Source: UBA7672 sp963738625 (GTDB lineage: Bacteria > Pseudomonadota > Alphaproteobacteria > Caulobacterales > Hyphomonadaceae). Taken from it: DNA of 64,000 nucleotides. Made by a program: the position numbers and the translations under genes. Under the pieces are notes generated by a model, which saw nothing but the letters and a program-made list of their open reading frames with translations, was not told the origin of the DNA and made no database searches. Positions 8,797 through 17,736 of this stretch are shown here, one piece after another; within the stretch, counting starts at the first letter, position 1, and each line of letters begins with the position of its first letter. Location of the stretch: the NCBI GenBank assembly GCA_963738625.1, contig CAVTXH010000019.1:186001-250000 (forward strand). Reading direction: 5' to 3'.

Positions 8797-9786
8797 ATGC
8801 GGATCATCCTTCTGACGACAGTCGCCATGCTTGCGCTCGGCGCCTGCGCCACGGCGCCGGTAGAGACCACGGGTCCGGCGACGGCAGCCGCCGCTTCGCC
8901 AGCTGCGCCCGCAACGCCTGCTGCTCCGGCCGCACCCGCTGCGCCTGCGCCGAACACACAGGCCGTGAGCCGCGTCATTGACCTCGGCCAGGGCGTTTCC
9001 ATGCTCATGGGCCAGGGCGGCAATCTCGGGCTCAGCGTCGGCGCGGATGGCGTCTTCATGATCGACGACCAATACGTCACCAACGCGGTCGCCAACCTCG
9101 CCAAGATCGAGGAAATCGCCAAGGGCAAGCCGAAATTCCTGATCAACACGCACTGGCATTTCGACCATGCCGGCGGCAACGAAGTCTTCGCCAAGGCGGG
9201 CGCCACCGTCTTTGCCAGCGATGCAGTCCGCAAGCGCCTGACCGGGGAGACCGTTACGACCGGCCGCACCGCGCTTGCGGCGCCGCTGCCGAAGGAGGCC
9301 TGGCCTGTCGTCACCTTCGTCAACGGCGTCGACTTCCATCTCAACGGCCAGACCATCCGCGCCATCCGCGCGCCGCTGCCGGCCCACACCGACGGCGACA
9401 CACTCGTCTACTTCGTCGAGGCGGACGTCTTGCACACTGGCGATACCTACATGAAGGACCGTTATCCCTTTGTCGACACAGGCTCGGGCGGCACGCAGGC
9501 TGGTTTCATCGCTGCGATTAAGAAGGCGCTGGAGATCGCCAAGCCGACCACCAAGATCATCCCCGGCCATGGCGAGCTCGCGACACGGGCGGACCTTGAA
9601 GCGGCGCTCGCTATGCACGAAGGCGCGCGGGCCGCGGTCGAGGCGCAGATCAAGGCCGGCAAGACGTTGGAGCAGACCGTTGCAGCCAAGCCGCTGGCGC
9701 AATGGACGCCTAGGTTCGGCGGGGCCGGGAGTTTCATCACCGACGACGCCTATGTTACGGTGATCTACAACGAGCTGAAGAAGTAG
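8797..9786 (+). CDS. MBL-fold metallo-hydrolase lipoprotein (copy 2)
   Basis: 329 residues, paralogous to the preceding gene (same QGGN, DDQY, NTHWH, GVDF, HTDGD, GSGG and PGHGE landmarks in the same order). Zinc motif HWHFDHAGGN is complete. Unlike copy 1, it has a lipobox (LALGAC) and about 40 residues of Ala/Pro-rich linker before the catalytic domain, so it is predicted to be tethered to a membrane while copy 1 is soluble. The pair therefore offers the same chemistry in two compartments or states. Co-transcribed with copy 1; convergent with the transporter gene that follows. Confidence 0.88.
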   Translation: MRIILLTTVAMLALGACATAPVETTGPATAAAASPAAPATPAAPAAPAAPAPNTQAVSRVIDLGQGVSMLMGQGGNLGLSVGADGVFMIDDQYVTNAVANLAKIEEIAKGKPKFLINTHWHFDHAGGNEVFAKAGATVFASDAVRKRLTGETVTTGRTALAAPLPKEAWPVVTFVNGVDFHLNGQTIRAIRAPLPAHTDGDTLVYFVEADVLHTGDTYMKDRYPFVDTGSGGTQAGFIAAIKKALEIAKPTTKIIPGHGELATRADLEAALAMHEGARAAVEAQIKAGKTLEQTVAAKPLAQWTPRFGGAGSFITDDAYVTVIYNELKK

Positions 9787-9798
9787 CGGCGCTCACCG

Positions 9799-11115
9799 CT
9801 AGTCTTCCAGGATCGCGCTTTTCAGCTTGGTGTCGCGCATGTAGATGGCGACGACGAAGGCGATGGCGGACATGACGCCGACATAGATGAAGAAACCCTG
9901 CTCGATTCCGTTCGACTTGAACCAAAGCGCCACATACTCGGCCGTGCCGCCGAACATGGCGTTGGCCAGCGCGTAGGGCAGGGCGACGCCGAGCGCGCGC
10001 ACGTTGGTCGGGAATAGCTCCGCCTTGATGACCGCGCTTATCGAGGTGTAGGCCGACTGCACGAGCAGCGCTCCGAACAGCAGGGCGAAAGCCAGCGTCG
10101 GCGTCCCCGCGCCTGCGATCGCGGTAAAGACCGGCCAGGCCATCAGCGCGCCGATGCCGAATGCGGCGATCAGCATGCGCTTGCGTCCCAGCACGTCGGA
10201 GAACCAGCCCATGAGAGGCTGGGCGAGCATGAAGCAGATCAGCGCTGCAGCCGTGATCTCCGTCGCCGTGTTCTTGTCGAAGCTTGCGCTGTTGACGAGG
10301 TATTTCTGCATGTATGTGGTGTAGGCATAGAACGACAGCGATCCGGCCGCCGTCAGTCCCATCACCATCAGCGTCTCGCGCGGATGCTTCAGGAACAAGA
10401 GGCTCGACTGCGAGCGCTGCGCGCCTTCCGCACGCGCCTTCTCCCAGGATTCGGTCTCCTGCAGGCCGAGGCGAATCCAAAACACCACCACGGCGAGGCC
10501 TGCGCCAACGAAGAAGGGAATGCGCCAGCCCCAGTCCTGCAGCACTTCAGGCGCCATCGTTCGCTGAAGCAGGATCAGCACGCCGAGCGCGAGCAGTTGG
10601 CCCATGATCAGCGTCACATAGTGGAAGCTCGACCAGAAGCCGCGCCGCGCCTTGCCGGCGACTTCGGAAAGATACGTCGCGCTCGCGCCATATTCGCCTC
10701 CAACCGAAAGGCCTTGCAGAAGCCGCGCGATTAGCAGGATGGCGGGCGCCGCGCCTCCGATCACGGCATGGCCGGGCGTCATCGCGATCACCAGCGAACC
10801 GAAACACATCAGAGCGACCGACACCGTCATCGCTGCGCGCCGTCCAGCGCGGTCGGCATAGAGGCCCATCAGCCAGGCGCCTGCGGGACGCGCGAAAAAT
10901 CCGACCGCGAACACGGCTGCGGTCTGCAGCAGCTGCGAGGTCTGGTCGCCTTCCGGAAAGAATACAGGTGCGAAATAGAGAGCGAAGGAGGCGTAGGCGA
11001 ACCAGTCATACCACTCGACCAGGTTGCCGGCGGAGCCGCCGAGAATGGCCCGCAGCCGTCCGGCGTTGGACATCGGCCGCGCGGCCGTCGCCGGTGTTGC
11101 GCTGACATCGGTCAT
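9799..11115 (-). CDS. MFS transporter, metabolite:H+ symporter (MHS) type
   Basis: 438 residues with about 12 hydrophobic segments. The N-terminus (GNLVEWYDWFAYASFALYFAPVFF, seen in pieces) and the loop motif GLYADRAGRRAAM between helices 2 and 3 are hallmarks of the MHS family, which includes the alpha-ketoglutarate permease KgtP, ProP and citrate/shikimate carriers. The stretch LLQGLSVGGEYGASATYLSE in helices 4-5 also fits. The substrate is likely a dicarboxylate or similar organic acid, not specified further. It starts 12 bases downstream of the MoeB-like gene on the same strand. Confidence 0.88.
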   Translation of the reverse strand: MTDVSATPATAARPMSNAGRLRAILGGSAGNLVEWYDWFAYASFALYFAPVFFPEGDQTSQLLQTAAVFAVGFFARPAGAWLMGLYADRAGRRAAMTVSVALMCFGSLVIAMTPGHAVIGGAAPAILLIARLLQGLSVGGEYGASATYLSEVAGKARRGFWSSFHYVTLIMGQLLALGVLILLQRTMAPEVLQDWGWRIPFFVGAGLAVVVFWIRLGLQETESWEKARAEGAQRSQSSLLFLKHPRETLMVMGLTAAGSLSFYAYTTYMQKYLVNSASFDKNTATEITAAALICFMLAQPLMGWFSDVLGRKRMLIAAFGIGALMAWPVFTAIAGAGTPTLAFALLFGALLVQSAYTSISAVIKAELFPTNVRALGVALPYALANAMFGGTAEYVALWFKSNGIEQGFFIYVGVMSAIAFVVAIYMRDTKLKSAILED

Positions 11116-11127
11116 GGATCTCTCCGC

Positions 11128-11901
11128 CTACCCCTGCCCACACACCGCACATCCGGGATCGGCAGGCAAACCAACCAGCCGTGAGTCCCCCGTGAGGCCG
11201 TCGAACAGCCACAGCCGGCCGGCCAGCGATGATCCAGCGCCTGCGATTTCCTTTACCGCCTCCAGCGCCAGCCGCGCGCCGATCATTCCCGTCAGCGGCC
11301 CGACGACGCCGACAGCGGCGCAGGTCTCTTCGGCGTCCGGCGATTCCGGGACGAGGCAGCGATAGCACGGCAGGCGCTCCTTCACCGGCTTGCCTTTGGT
11401 CAGACCTGCCTTGAACACCGACACCTGCGCGCTCCAGCGTCCGACAGCTCCCGACACGAGTGGCAGGCCGAGGTCGTAGCAGGCGCGGTTCACGTCGAAC
11501 CGCGTGGCGAAACTGTCGGAGCCGTCGACAACGATATCGGCGCCCCGCAGAAGGTCGCGCGCATTTGCGGCGGTCAGCCGCGCCACTTTCGTTGTGATCC
11601 GGATATCCGGGTTCATGGCCAGCAGCTCGCGCTTGCCAGCCTCAGTCTTGGGCGCGCCGACATCGCCGGTCGTGAACAGCACCTGCCGCTGCAGGTTGGA
11701 CAGCGACACCGCATCGTCGTCGATTAGTGTCAGATGACCGACGCCCGCCGCCGCCAGATACATCGCCGCCGGCCCACCCAGCGCGCCGAGACCCACCAGC
11801 GCCACGCTGGCTTTCAACAGCTTCTGCTGCCCAACGCCGCCTAGCTCCCGCAGCATGATGTGGCGGGCGTAGCGCTCCAGTTGCTCAGGCGTTAGACTCA
11901 T
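11128..11901 (-). CDS. moeB: MoeB/ThiF/HesA-family adenylyltransferase
   Basis: E1-like enzyme that adenylates the C-terminal glycine of a small sulfur carrier (MoaD for molybdopterin, or ThiS). Starting at 11901, behind a GAAGGG, gives 257 residues. The ATP-binding loop is GLGALGGPAAMYLAAAGVG, followed by the LIDDDAVSLSNLQRQVLF signature. The zinc cysteines are CYRC and CAVC, and a candidate catalytic cysteine lies in EETCAAVG. There is no rhodanese domain, so it matches short bacterial MoeB/HesA proteins; MoeB versus ThiF cannot be separated here because no moaD or thiS adjoins. Divergent from the helicase. Confidence 0.85.
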   Translation of the reverse strand: MSLTPEQLERYARHIMLRELGGVGQQKLLKASVALVGLGALGGPAAMYLAAAGVGHLTLIDDDAVSLSNLQRQVLFTTGDVGAPKTEAGKRELLAMNPDIRITTKVARLTAANARDLLRGADIVVDGSDSFATRFDVNRACYDLGLPLVSGAVGRWSAQVSVFKAGLTKGKPVKERLPCYRCLVPESPDAEETCAAVGVVGPLTGMIGARLALEAVKEIAGAGSSLAGRLWLFDGLTGDSRLVGLPADPGCAVCGQG

Positions 11902-11949
11902 CCATTGACCCTTCGCCGGAGCAAAGACCATGGCCGGACTCGATGTTCA

Positions 11950-13305
11950 ATGCCCGCTTGGCGAGCCGGCCGGCTGGTGAGCGCAGCCATCGACAATGTC
12001 TATGCCCAACTCCTCGGCGAGATCATCGGCGGGCGGCGCAACATCTTCCTCACCGGGCGGGCCGGCACGGGCAAGACGACGCTGCTGCGCCAGCTGATCT
12101 ATGAATCGCTCGAAAAGGCGGTGGTGCTGGCGCCGACGGGGCTCGCCGCGGTCAATGTCGGCGGCCAGACGATCCATTCCTTCTTCAATTTCCCACCGCG
12201 CCTGCTCGACCAGGGCGACGCACGCAAGCTGCGCAACCAGCGTCTGGTAAAGGCGCTCGACACGCTGGTGATCGACGAGGTGTCGATGGTGCGCGCCGAC
12301 ATGATGCAGGCGATCGACAACTCGCTGCGCTTGAACCGCGGCAACCGCCAGCCCTTCGGCGGCGTGCGGATGATCCTGTCGGGCGATCTCTCGCAGCTTC
12401 CGCCGGTGGTCGGCGGCGATGTTGAGCACATCTTGCAGGACACCTATGGCGGCCCTTGGTTCTTCCGGGCGCCGGTATTCGCCGCCGCACAGTTCAGGCT
12501 GGCGGCGCTGAAGCGTATCTTCCGGCAGGAGGACGCCGTCTTTATCCGCATTCTCAACGGCCTGCGCAACGGGCGGCTCTCCGAGCCGGACGAGCAGATC
12601 CTGCGCGGCCGCGTGTCGGAACGGACGCCCGCCGAAGCCAGCACCACGCACGTCGTGCTGACGCCCAACAACGCCGCCGCCTGGCGCATCAACCAGCTCC
12701 GGCTCGGCGAGTTGCCGGGGGAGGCGAAAAGCTACAATGCGGCGCTGGAGGGAAACTTCGAGGCGAAGTCATTCCCGACCGAAGAGGTGTTGGAGCTCAA
12801 GCCCGGCGCGCGCGTGATGATGATCCGCAACGATCCATCCGGGCGCTGGGTCAATGGTTCGCTGGGCGAGGTGGCGTATCTCGGCGACACGGACGCGTTC
12901 GTGAAGATCGGCGGCGAGGTCCACCGCGTCGCCCAGCAGGCGTGGGAAAAATTCCGCTACGAGTTCGATGCGAAGGACAAGTCCGTCTCGCGCTCGGTCG
13001 TCGGTTCGTTCAAGCAGCTGCCGCTCCGGCTCGCCTATGCGGTCACGATCCACAAGAGCCAGGGCATGACGCTCGACAGAGTCTATATCGATTTCGACCA
13101 CGGCATGTTCGCCCACGGCCAGGCCTATGTGGCGTTCTCTCGTTGCCGCACGCTTGAGGGGCTGCAGCTGTCGCGACCTTTGCGCCCGCGCGACATTATC
13201 ATCGACCGCTCGGCCTTCGACTTCGGCCAGCTCGAACCGGTCAGCGAGACGGAGCACTTCCTGCTCGCCGACATGGCGGGACCGGAGCTGCAGCTGAAAG
13301 GGTAG
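11950..13305 (+). CDS. PIF1-like/RecD-related DNA helicase
   Basis: SF1B-type helicase of about 450 residues. Motifs in order: Walker A GRAGTGKTT, motif Ia VLAPTGLAAVNVGGQTIH, Walker B VIDEVSM, motif III GDLSQLPPVV, a middle PIF1 region, motif V TIHKSQGMTLD and motif VI YVAFSRCRT. This is the PIF1/AAA_30-like set, used to unwind DNA in the 5' to 3' direction. The start is uncertain: an ATG at 11905 would overlap the divergent adenylyltransferase gene, 11950 is a further ATG, and a GTG at 11980 (VSAAIDNVYAQLLGEI) would start at the conserved fold. No partner nuclease adjoins. Confidence 0.88.
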   Translation: MPAWRAGRLVSAAIDNVYAQLLGEIIGGRRNIFLTGRAGTGKTTLLRQLIYESLEKAVVLAPTGLAAVNVGGQTIHSFFNFPPRLLDQGDARKLRNQRLVKALDTLVIDEVSMVRADMMQAIDNSLRLNRGNRQPFGGVRMILSGDLSQLPPVVGGDVEHILQDTYGGPWFFRAPVFAAAQFRLAALKRIFRQEDAVFIRILNGLRNGRLSEPDEQILRGRVSERTPAEASTTHVVLTPNNAAAWRINQLRLGELPGEAKSYNAALEGNFEAKSFPTEEVLELKPGARVMMIRNDPSGRWVNGSLGEVAYLGDTDAFVKIGGEVHRVAQQAWEKFRYEFDAKDKSVSRSVVGSFKQLPLRLAYAVTIHKSQGMTLDRVYIDFDHGMFAHGQAYVAFSRCRTLEGLQLSRPLRPRDIIIDRSAFDFGQLEPVSETEHFLLADMAGPELQLKG

Positions 13306-13374
13306 CGCTCGCGCTTCGCTATTGCGTAACATGGCGGTTACGCGTAAGGTGTCCCTGAGAAGAGGGAGGCGCGC

Positions 13375-13845
13375 ATGGGGCTGGCCATCGGTCAACTGAG
13401 CGTACGGCGCAGTGCGCTTATCGACGCCGCGCCGGTTCGCATATGGAAGGAGTTTTCTACTGAAGACCGGATCAAGGCTTGGTTCGGCCGCGGGCACACA
13501 TTGCACGCGTTCGAGACAAGACTTGCCGGCAGGATTGAGATGAGCGTCGAGCACGATTTCGGAAGCGGACCTGAGCGACGTTTATATGGCGGCCGTGTGA
13601 TCGTGTGGGAGCCGGAGCACGAAGTCTCGGCCGAAATCAACTGGAAGAACCCCAACGACTGGCCCGTGCCCATGCTGTGGACCATACGCCTGACGCAGCT
13701 CTACGACGGAACCCAGGTCGAGATCATTCATCACGGGTTCGAACGGCTCGGGGCAGGCGCAGGGGCAGAGCTGGAAAGCTATGAAGAGGGCTGGACCAAT
13801 CGTCACCTCAAGGCGTTGCGCGAGATCGTCGAGAGCGCGCGTTGA
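13375..13845 (+). CDS. SRPBCC/AHSA1-domain protein
   Basis: 156 residues with a GGGAGG Shine-Dalgarno. The sequence follows the AHSA1 START-like pattern: an early segment LIDAAPVRIWKEFSTEDRIKAWFG, a central stretch of beta strands and a final long helix (YEEGWTNRHLKALREIVE) that closes the hydrophobic pocket. Such proteins bind hydrophobic ligands. The stop TGA is inside the TTG start region of the next gene (TTGA overlap), so it is translationally coupled to an ArsR repressor. The AHSA1-ArsR pairing is a frequently seen two-gene unit, suggesting ligand-responsive self-regulation. Confidence 0.85.
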   Translation: MGLAIGQLSVRRSALIDAAPVRIWKEFSTEDRIKAWFGRGHTLHAFETRLAGRIEMSVEHDFGSGPERRLYGGRVIVWEPEHEVSAEINWKNPNDWPVPMLWTIRLTQLYDGTQVEIIHHGFERLGAGAGAELESYEEGWTNRHLKALREIVESAR

Positions 13846-14156
13846 GCCAGCGGGACGCTTACTTTGCGATTGCCGACCCGACGCGGCGCGAGATTCTCGA
13901 TCTCCTGCAGGCGCGCGGACCGTTGCTGGCAGGAGAAGTCGCCGCGGAGTTCGACGGCGCCTCAAGGCCGGGAATATCGCGTCACCTGCGAGTTCTGCGC
14001 GAATGCGGCGTCGTTGCCGTCAAGCGAGATGGCAAGACGCAGGTCTATTCGCTGAACGCGGCGCCGCTGGTGAAGATGCGTGACGGCTGGCTTGGGCGCT
14101 TCGGCGACATGCAGACGGCAAGCCTCAAAGCTCTTCGCAGGCGGGCCGAAAGCTAG
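13842..14156 (+). CDS. ArsR-family winged-helix transcriptional regulator
   Basis: 104 residues from a TTG start that overlaps the stop of the AHSA1 gene. Conserved ArsR features: the N-terminal FAIADPTRREILDLLQ segment, recognition helix SRPGISRHLRVLRECGVV and wing KRDGKTQVYSLN. No cysteine metal-binding pair of the arsenic type (CVC) is present, so metal sensing is unlikely; these SmtB/ArsR cousins linked to AHSA1 proteins usually regulate their own operon. It probably binds upstream of 13375. Confidence 0.88.
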   Translation: MSQRDAYFAIADPTRREILDLLQARGPLLAGEVAAEFDGASRPGISRHLRVLRECGVVAVKRDGKTQVYSLNAAPLVKMRDGWLGRFGDMQTASLKALRRRAES

Positions 14157-14389
14157 CGAAGCCTATTGATCTCCGCCGAAAGCTGCCGGTCCGCATCGAC
14201 GGCCAGCTTCTCCAGCACGCGCACGCGATCCTGCAGCTTGGCGACTTCCGCCTTCACGTCCGCCAGCTCGCGGTCCTGGTCGACATTGCGCTGCGTGGTC
14301 TGCTTCATCTTGAAGTAGTTATTGAGAACGCCGGCGCCAACGCTGATGGCGACGATCGCAACAACCATCGAGAACGGATCGAATTCCAT
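14153..14389 (-). CDS. Small membrane protein resembling PspB
   Basis: 78 residues: one N-terminal transmembrane helix (FSMVVAIVAISVGAGVLNNYF) followed by a charged coiled coil (RELADVKAEVAKLQDRVRVLEKL). The layout and length resemble phage-shock protein B, but no pspA or pspC is adjacent, so the name is not assigned. It may be a membrane-tethered coiled-coil regulator. The end overlaps the stop region of the convergent ArsR gene by four bases. Confidence 0.7.
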   Translation of the reverse strand: MEFDPFSMVVAIVAISVGAGVLNNYFKMKQTTQRNVDQDRELADVKAEVAKLQDRVRVLEKLAVDADRQLSAEINRLR

Positions 14390-14455
14390 GACGCACGCCC
14401 TGTGACCTTGGCGACCATCATAGTCGGCGGGCGGCGGAGGTCAAAAAGGGCCGGA

Positions 14456-14935
14456 TTAGCCCGCCTCGCAGGCGATCGGCCCGTCCTCGCGCGCGAACTT
14501 TGTGATTGCAATGCGGGGATAGGGCTGCGGCCACTGATCGGAGCTGACGGCCTTGCCATTCACCGGGCAGCTTTCGATCGGCAGCAGCGTGATCTTGGAC
14601 GGATCCTTTTCGTCCGCCTTCATCACCATGGCCGCGTAGCTGAAGCCGTAGTCGAGGCCCGAGTTGAACTCCATCATCGTGCCGATCTCGAGCGCGTAGT
14701 TCATCGCTACCGCGACCTGTCCTGGATTGCGCGGCATCGGCGCGTGGCCGTCGTTCTCGATGACTTTTACGATCTTCAGCCGGCCATCGGCTGTGGGCTC
14801 GAAGAGCACCGTGCGGTCGGGAACCATTTCGAATGCGCTTACCGTGTCGCCGGCAACAGGCGCCTTCGGCGTCTGCGCGAAGGCCGGCGCGGCGAGCATG
14901 CATATCGCGGCAAGGAAGGCAGGCAGTCGTCTCAT
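14456..14935 (-). CDS. Secreted protein of unknown function
   Basis: 159 residues with a clear signal peptide (LPAFLAAICMLAAPAFA-QT). The mature part has alternating hydrophobic segments consistent with a beta-rich fold (TVLFEPTADGRLKIVKVIEND, AVAMNYALEIGTMMEFNSGLDYGFSYAAMVMK) and two cysteines (IESCPVNG and PIACEAG) that may pair in the periplasm. I do not recognise the family. It lies between the PspB-like gene and dut on the same strand, with moderate spacers. Confidence 0.7.
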   Translation of the reverse strand: MRRLPAFLAAICMLAAPAFAQTPKAPVAGDTVSAFEMVPDRTVLFEPTADGRLKIVKVIENDGHAPMPRNPGQVAVAMNYALEIGTMMEFNSGLDYGFSYAAMVMKADEKDPSKITLLPIESCPVNGKAVSSDQWPQPYPRIAITKFAREDGPIACEAG

Positions 14936-14999
14936 GGCGCCTCGCTGGTCCGCCGCGCAGGCTGGCCGAAAACGCAGGCAAGGCCAAGCGCCCGGCGCA

Positions 15000-15455
15000 C
15001 TAGCGCCCGGTCGAGCCGAAGCCGCCCGCGCCGCGGCTGGTGTCGTCGAGCTTGTCGACCACTTTCAGCTCCGCGCGCGACACCGGCGCGATGACCATCT
15101 GCGCGATGCGCTCGCCGCGTTTGATGACGAATGCTTCGGACCCTAGATTAATCAGGATGACCTTCACCTCGCCGCGATAGTCCGCATCGATCGTGCCCGG
15201 CGAATTGAGGCAGGTGATGCCGTGCTTGGCCGCCAGCCCCGAACGCGGGCGCACCTGCGCTTCGTATCCCGCCGGCAGAGCGATAGTCAGGCCGGTCGGT
15301 ATCATCGCCCGCGCGCCAACAGCGAGTGTGACAGGCGCGCCGTCCTCGACCGCGGCGCGCAGATCCATGCCGGCGGCATCCATTGTTTCGTAAGCCGGCA
15401 GCGCAAGCCCTTGAAAATGCGGGAGAGGGACGACCTGGATTTTGACGGCGCTCAA
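15000..15455 (-). CDS. dut: Deoxyuridine 5'-triphosphate nucleotidohydrolase
   Basis: Trimeric dUTPase, 151 residues, the standard length. It hydrolyses dUTP to dUMP, keeping uracil out of DNA and feeding thymidylate synthesis. All five motifs are present: AGMDLRAA, RPRSGLAAKHG, GTIDADYRGEVKV, GERIAQMVIAPV and the C-terminal arm RGAGGFGSTGR. In many alphaproteobacteria dut follows coaBC directly; here both are on the same strand but separated by a DUF1801 gene and a Dabb-domain gene. Confidence 0.96.
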   Translation of the reverse strand: MSAVKIQVVPLPHFQGLALPAYETMDAAGMDLRAAVEDGAPVTLAVGARAMIPTGLTIALPAGYEAQVRPRSGLAAKHGITCLNSPGTIDADYRGEVKVILINLGSEAFVIKRGERIAQMVIAPVSRAELKVVDKLDDTSRGAGGFGSTGR

Positions 15456-15528
15456 AGACTCAACTCCCTTGTCGCCACGATACTAACATGGATGAAAGGC
15501 GCCGGAGACGCTGGCGACCGGTGGGCAG

Positions 15529-15978
15529 ATGTCAGTGCATCGCGTTTCCGACCCGGGGGTGAAAGCCGCCTTCGCGTCCTATCCACAGGAGATGCGCTGG
15601 GCGCTGCAGGACCTGCGCGAAACCATCCTCGACATCGCCGATGCAGCGAAGGGCGTCGGCGCGATCCAGGAAAGCCTGAAATGGGGCCAGCCGGCCTACC
15701 GTCCGATCGGCGATCGCGTCGGCACAACGATCCGCATCGGACCGATGCCCAATTCGGAGACCGAATACGCGCTCTTCTTCCATTGCCAGACGTCGCTCGC
15801 AGCGGATTTCGAGAAGTTGTATCCTGGACAGTTCCGCATCGTGAACAATCGTGCGCTGGTGTTCTCGCTCGGCGACGTGCCGCCGGAGACGCCGCTGCGC
15901 CATTGCATCGGGCTCGCGCTGACCTATCACCTGCGTGACGGCGTCGATGTCGCCAGGCTCGAAGCGGTCGAGGCCTAG
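15529..15978 (+). CDS. DUF1801-domain protein
   Basis: 149 residues. The DUF1801 (YdhG-like) pattern is seen: an N-terminal helix VKAAFASYPQEMRWALQDLRETI, the central ESLKWGQPAYR, and a following hydrophobic core (EYALFFHCQTSLAADFEKLYP). The fold is shared by small proteins that bind iron-sulfur or stress factors, but no reaction is known. It sits between coaBC and dut in opposite orientation and ends right where the next convergent gene ends. Confidence 0.8.
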   Translation: MSVHRVSDPGVKAAFASYPQEMRWALQDLRETILDIADAAKGVGAIQESLKWGQPAYRPIGDRVGTTIRIGPMPNSETEYALFFHCQTSLAADFEKLYPGQFRIVNNRALVFSLGDVPPETPLRHCIGLALTYHLRDGVDVARLEAVEA

Positions 15979-16263
15979 CTAGGCTTCGACGTCCGCAGCA
16001 AAGCGCAGCTCGCGCATGGGCCGCACGATCGACGTCACTTCCATGTAGGTCGGATGCTTTTTGTACGCCCTCAGCGCATCGAGATCCGGAAACTCGGAAT
16101 AGACGACAATGTCGATCTCATTGCCGAACAGGTCCGACTTGGTGTTGGGCGTCACGCTAAACAGCGTGGACCCGGGAATCGCGCCCAGCCGCTTGAGCTT
16201 GGCCACTACGTCCGCTGTCTGGTCGGGGTCTTTCACCGAAAAGAAGACGATGTGCCGGATCAT
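15979..16263 (-). CDS. Dabb (stress-responsive alpha/beta-barrel) domain protein
   Basis: The ATG at 16263 gives 94 residues starting MIRHIVFFSVKDPDQ, the typical Dabb opening; an ATG at 16299 exists but adds a non-conserved extension. The domain is a dimeric ferredoxin-like barrel, with the usual PNTKSDLFGNEIDIVVYSEFPDLDALRAY centre and YMEVTSIVRPM end. Members occur as small stress-related proteins or cyclase-like enzymes. Nothing catalytic can be assigned from sequence. Convergent with the DUF1801 gene. Confidence 0.82.
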   Translation of the reverse strand: MIRHIVFFSVKDPDQTADVVAKLKRLGAIPGSTLFSVTPNTKSDLFGNEIDIVVYSEFPDLDALRAYKKHPTYMEVTSIVRPMRELRFAADVEA

Positions 16264-16326
16264 GCGGCTTAGGTAAGCGCTGACCCGCGTCCGGGCCATC
16301 GCATCAGCCCGCGCTATTCTGCCGCG

Positions 16327-17556
16327 CTATTCGCGGGCGTCGGCTCGTTCCGGATCGTAGAACGCCTCGGCGATCCGTTCGGCCAGACGTATCGCAACTT
16401 CGGCTTTCGCCATGCGCGGCCAGCGTTCCGTACCCTTGCGGGTCACCAGCAGGACTTCGTTGTCCGCCCCGCCCATCACATCGCCTGAAACATCGTTGGC
16501 GATGATCCAGTCGCAACCCTTGCGCACCAGCTTCGCCTTGGCGTGCGCCTCGACATCGTTGGTCTCGGCGGCGAAGCCGACCACAAGCTGCGGACGGTCT
16601 TTCTTCTTCGAAGCGATGCGCTTCAGGATGTCGGGGTTCTCAACCAGCTGCAGCGCGACGCCTGCTTCGGCGCCGCCTTTCAGCTTCAGCTTGGTCTGCG
16701 CACGGGTCGCCGGGCGCCAGTCGGCGACGGCGGCGACGGAGACGAAGATATCGGCAGGCAGCTGCGCCTTCACGGCGTCATGCATCTCGACCGCGGTCTC
16801 GACCTTCACGCCTTTGACGCCATCGGGAATCGCCAGCGATGTAGGCCCGGTGACGAGGCGCACATCGGCGCCAAGACGCGCCAGCGCTTCGGCGATCGCA
16901 TAACCCTGCTTGCCCGACGAATGATTGGAAATGAACCGCACGGGATCGAGCGGCTCGCGCGTCGGTCCAGCGGTCACGACAGCGCGCCGTCCGGCAAGCG
17001 GCCCTGCGCCCTGCGGCGCCAGCAGAAGCCTGCGGATCGCGGCCGCGATGCGCTCGGGCTCGGGCAGGCGGCCGGGGCCGAACTCGCCGCACGCCATCGG
17101 TCCGACATCCGGCGTCATTACATGCACGCCATCCGCCTCAAGCTGCGCGACGTTGCGTCTGGTCGCTGCGTGCTCCCACATTCGCACATTCATGGCGGGG
17201 ACCATCAGCACACGCTTGTCGGTCGCAAGCAGGGTGGTGGAAGCAAGATCGTTGGCGAGCCCGTTGGCGGCCTTGGCAAGAAGATCGGCGGTCGCCGGAC
17301 ACACCACGACCAGATCGGCCGAGCGCGACAGCTCGATATGACCCATCTCGGCTTCATCGGTGAGGTCGAACAGGTCCTGGAAAACCTTTTCGCCGGACAG
17401 CGCCGAGACCGACAGCGGCGTCACGAATTCCGCGCCAGCCTTCGTCAGGATCGCACGCGTCCCGATGCCGTCCTTCGCAAGCAGACGGATCAGCTCCAGC
17501 GACTTGTACGCCGCTATGCCGCCGCCGATGATCAGAAGGATTCGCTTGCCGTCCAA
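16327..17556 (-). CDS. coaBC: Bifunctional phosphopantothenoylcysteine decarboxylase/phosphopantothenate-cysteine ligase
   Basis: Two steps of coenzyme A synthesis: the CoaB half joins cysteine to 4'-phosphopantothenate, the CoaC half decarboxylates the product. The TTG at 17556 gives 409 residues, beginning LDGKRILLIIGGGIAAYKS; the open frame upstream to 18108 is the shadow of the divergent GreA-like gene. CoaC features: flavin-binding GGGIAAYKSLEL, GHIELSR histidine, and MNVRMWEH. CoaB features: VTAGPTREPLDPVRFISN, NHSSGKQGYAIAEALA. Divergent from the GreA-like gene. Confidence 0.94.
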   Translation of the reverse strand: MDGKRILLIIGGGIAAYKSLELIRLLAKDGIGTRAILTKAGAEFVTPLSVSALSGEKVFQDLFDLTDEAEMGHIELSRSADLVVVCPATADLLAKAANGLANDLASTTLLATDKRVLMVPAMNVRMWEHAATRRNVAQLEADGVHVMTPDVGPMACGEFGPGRLPEPERIAAAIRRLLLAPQGAGPLAGRRAVVTAGPTREPLDPVRFISNHSSGKQGYAIAEALARLGADVRLVTGPTSLAIPDGVKGVKVETAVEMHDAVKAQLPADIFVSVAAVADWRPATRAQTKLKLKGGAEAGVALQLVENPDILKRIASKKKDRPQLVVGFAAETNDVEAHAKAKLVRKGCDWIIANDVSGDVMGGADNEVLLVTRKGTERWPRMAKAEVAIRLAERIAEAFYDPERADARE

Positions 17557-17736
17557 GGCTCTGGCGCTCCGGGAAACCTCACCAGCAATACATAGGCAAT
17601 TACAGTCAGGATTGCACCAATTCTGGGCCGCTGATCGCACCGAATTCAGAAAGGTTTCGGCAACGTCTGGCTGCGGTTTGCCTCTGACAGCGCCTTCCGG
17701 GTGGCCGAAATCCCCCGCCGCGCCTAGATTCCCGGG

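Noticed and set aside
8251..9702. Open frame of 483 codons on the minus strand
   Set aside because: Antisense of the two MBL-fold genes; no recognisable domain.
7897..9786. Calling the tandem MBL genes class B3 beta-lactamases
   Set aside because: The HxHxDH motif is shared by a broad hydrolase superfamily; sequence by eye does not support antibiotic hydrolysis.
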